64,000 nt of DNA from Thermoplasmatota archaeon (GTDB lineage Archaea; Thermoplasmatota; Thermoplasmata; Thermoplasmatales; Thermoplasmataceae): positions 27,527-91,526 of the forward strand of contig JAMCPG010000021.1 of NCBI GenBank assembly GCA_023379845.1. The letters run 5' to 3'. A model generated the notes under the pieces. The model was not told the DNA's origin. It ran no database searches and was given only the letters and a program-made list of their open reading frames with translations. Below are positions 63,905 to 64,000 of this stretch, piece by piece (position 1 is the stretch's first letter; each line of letters opens with the position of its first letter). The translations under genes were made by a program, and so were the position numbers.

Positions 63905-63918
63905 ACTATATTAATAGT
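63905..63918 (-). promoter_or_regulatory. TATA box and inverted repeat of the mer operon
   Basis: ACTAT-ATTA-ATAGT is a 5-bp inverted repeat with a 4-bp spacer. It overlaps the AT-rich element centred about 24 bp before the HMA-protein ATG. It is both the likely TATA box and a candidate operator for a metal-sensing repressor. Confidence 0.45.
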
Positions 63919-63940
63919 GAAACGTAAACTATTTTTTACC

Positions 63941-63958
63941 TTGCCTTATAAGAGGCAA
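63941..63958 (+). promoter_or_regulatory. Inverted repeat before the right-edge gene
   Basis: TTGCCT-TATAAG-AGGCAA is a perfect 6-bp inverted repeat with a 6-bp spacer that ends at the ATG at 63958. It lies just below the T-rich element CTATTTTTTACC (63929-63938), so it covers the predicted transcription start. Confidence 0.4.
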
Positions 63959-64000
63959 TGACAGAGAGCAACGAAGACAGGAGGATCAGCAACAGGAAGA
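63958..64000 (+). CDS. Start of a divergent gene cut by the window edge
   Basis: An ATG opens MTESNEDRRISNRK, which runs off the right end. A T-rich promoter element lies about 25 bp upstream. The gene diverges from the mer operon, a common place for a mercury- or metal-responsive regulator, but 14 residues are too few to identify it. Confidence 0.35.
   Translation, partial: MTESNEDRRISNRK

Overview
The window looks like a chromosome segment from an acid-loving Thermoplasmata archaeon (Thermoplasmatales or a relative). The evidence is gene content. There is an archaeal membrane-anchored Lon, a tricorn protease, a TATA-binding protein, diphthine synthase, a KEOPS subunit and a class II (DUF2070, DUF92, DUF234) set of archaeal families. 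Asn-rich surface proteins carry repeats of the TETGLPxGTSWSV type. Most genes or operons start at a GTG, TTG or ATG about 25 bp below a TATA box, as expected for leaderless archaeal mRNAs. The taxonomic placement is inference; no rRNA lies in the window.

Layout. 1-11.5 kb is housekeeping: an AlaX-like fragment, a degenerate M50 site-2-protease relative, a COG3199 NAD-kinase-like protein, DUF2070, chorismate synthase, Lon, Cgi121, a PfkB kinase, gamma carbonic anhydrase and enolase. 11.5-15.7 kb holds dphB and the succinate dehydrogenase operon. 15.7-18.2 kb (minus strand) holds an hsp20/Phr-like regulator pair, DedA and dCMP deaminase. 18.4-22.6 kb holds an unknown gene, a roughly 600 bp gap with decayed-looking coding traces, two envelope-glycan genes and tRNA-Val. 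22.9-26 kb is a Rieske/cytochrome b operon with an odd crotonase-fold gene. 26-34.3 kb holds DUF92, pdxS, TauE/DUF1634, a glutamine amidotransferase, cyclophilin, an epimerase/heptose-kinase-like pair and a DUF234 ATPase.

34.5-48.6 kb is a peptide-use island. It has a giant family-5 solute-binding protein, two permeases (the second with a roughly 485-residue external insertion), a fused two-domain ATPase and a small membrane protein. The convergent tricorn protease would degrade oligopeptides in the cytoplasm. 48.7-51.3 kb has two MFS transporters. 51.2-54.9 kb has the menaquinone futalosine-pathway radical SAM enzymes MqnE and MqnC plus TruD. Together with succinate dehydrogenase and the Rieske/cytochrome b operon they outline a menaquinone-based respiratory chain. 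54.9-57.4 kb has TBP, a NUDIX protein and glyA.

57.4-64 kb is more accessory. It holds a tandem pair of related surface proteins, the first frameshifted, then a NicO-like metal transporter, an HPP-family protein and two DUF1801 proteins. It ends with a mercury-resistance operon (HMA protein, mercuric reductase with a C-terminal CC pair, DUF302 protein) that diverges from a gene cut by the right edge.
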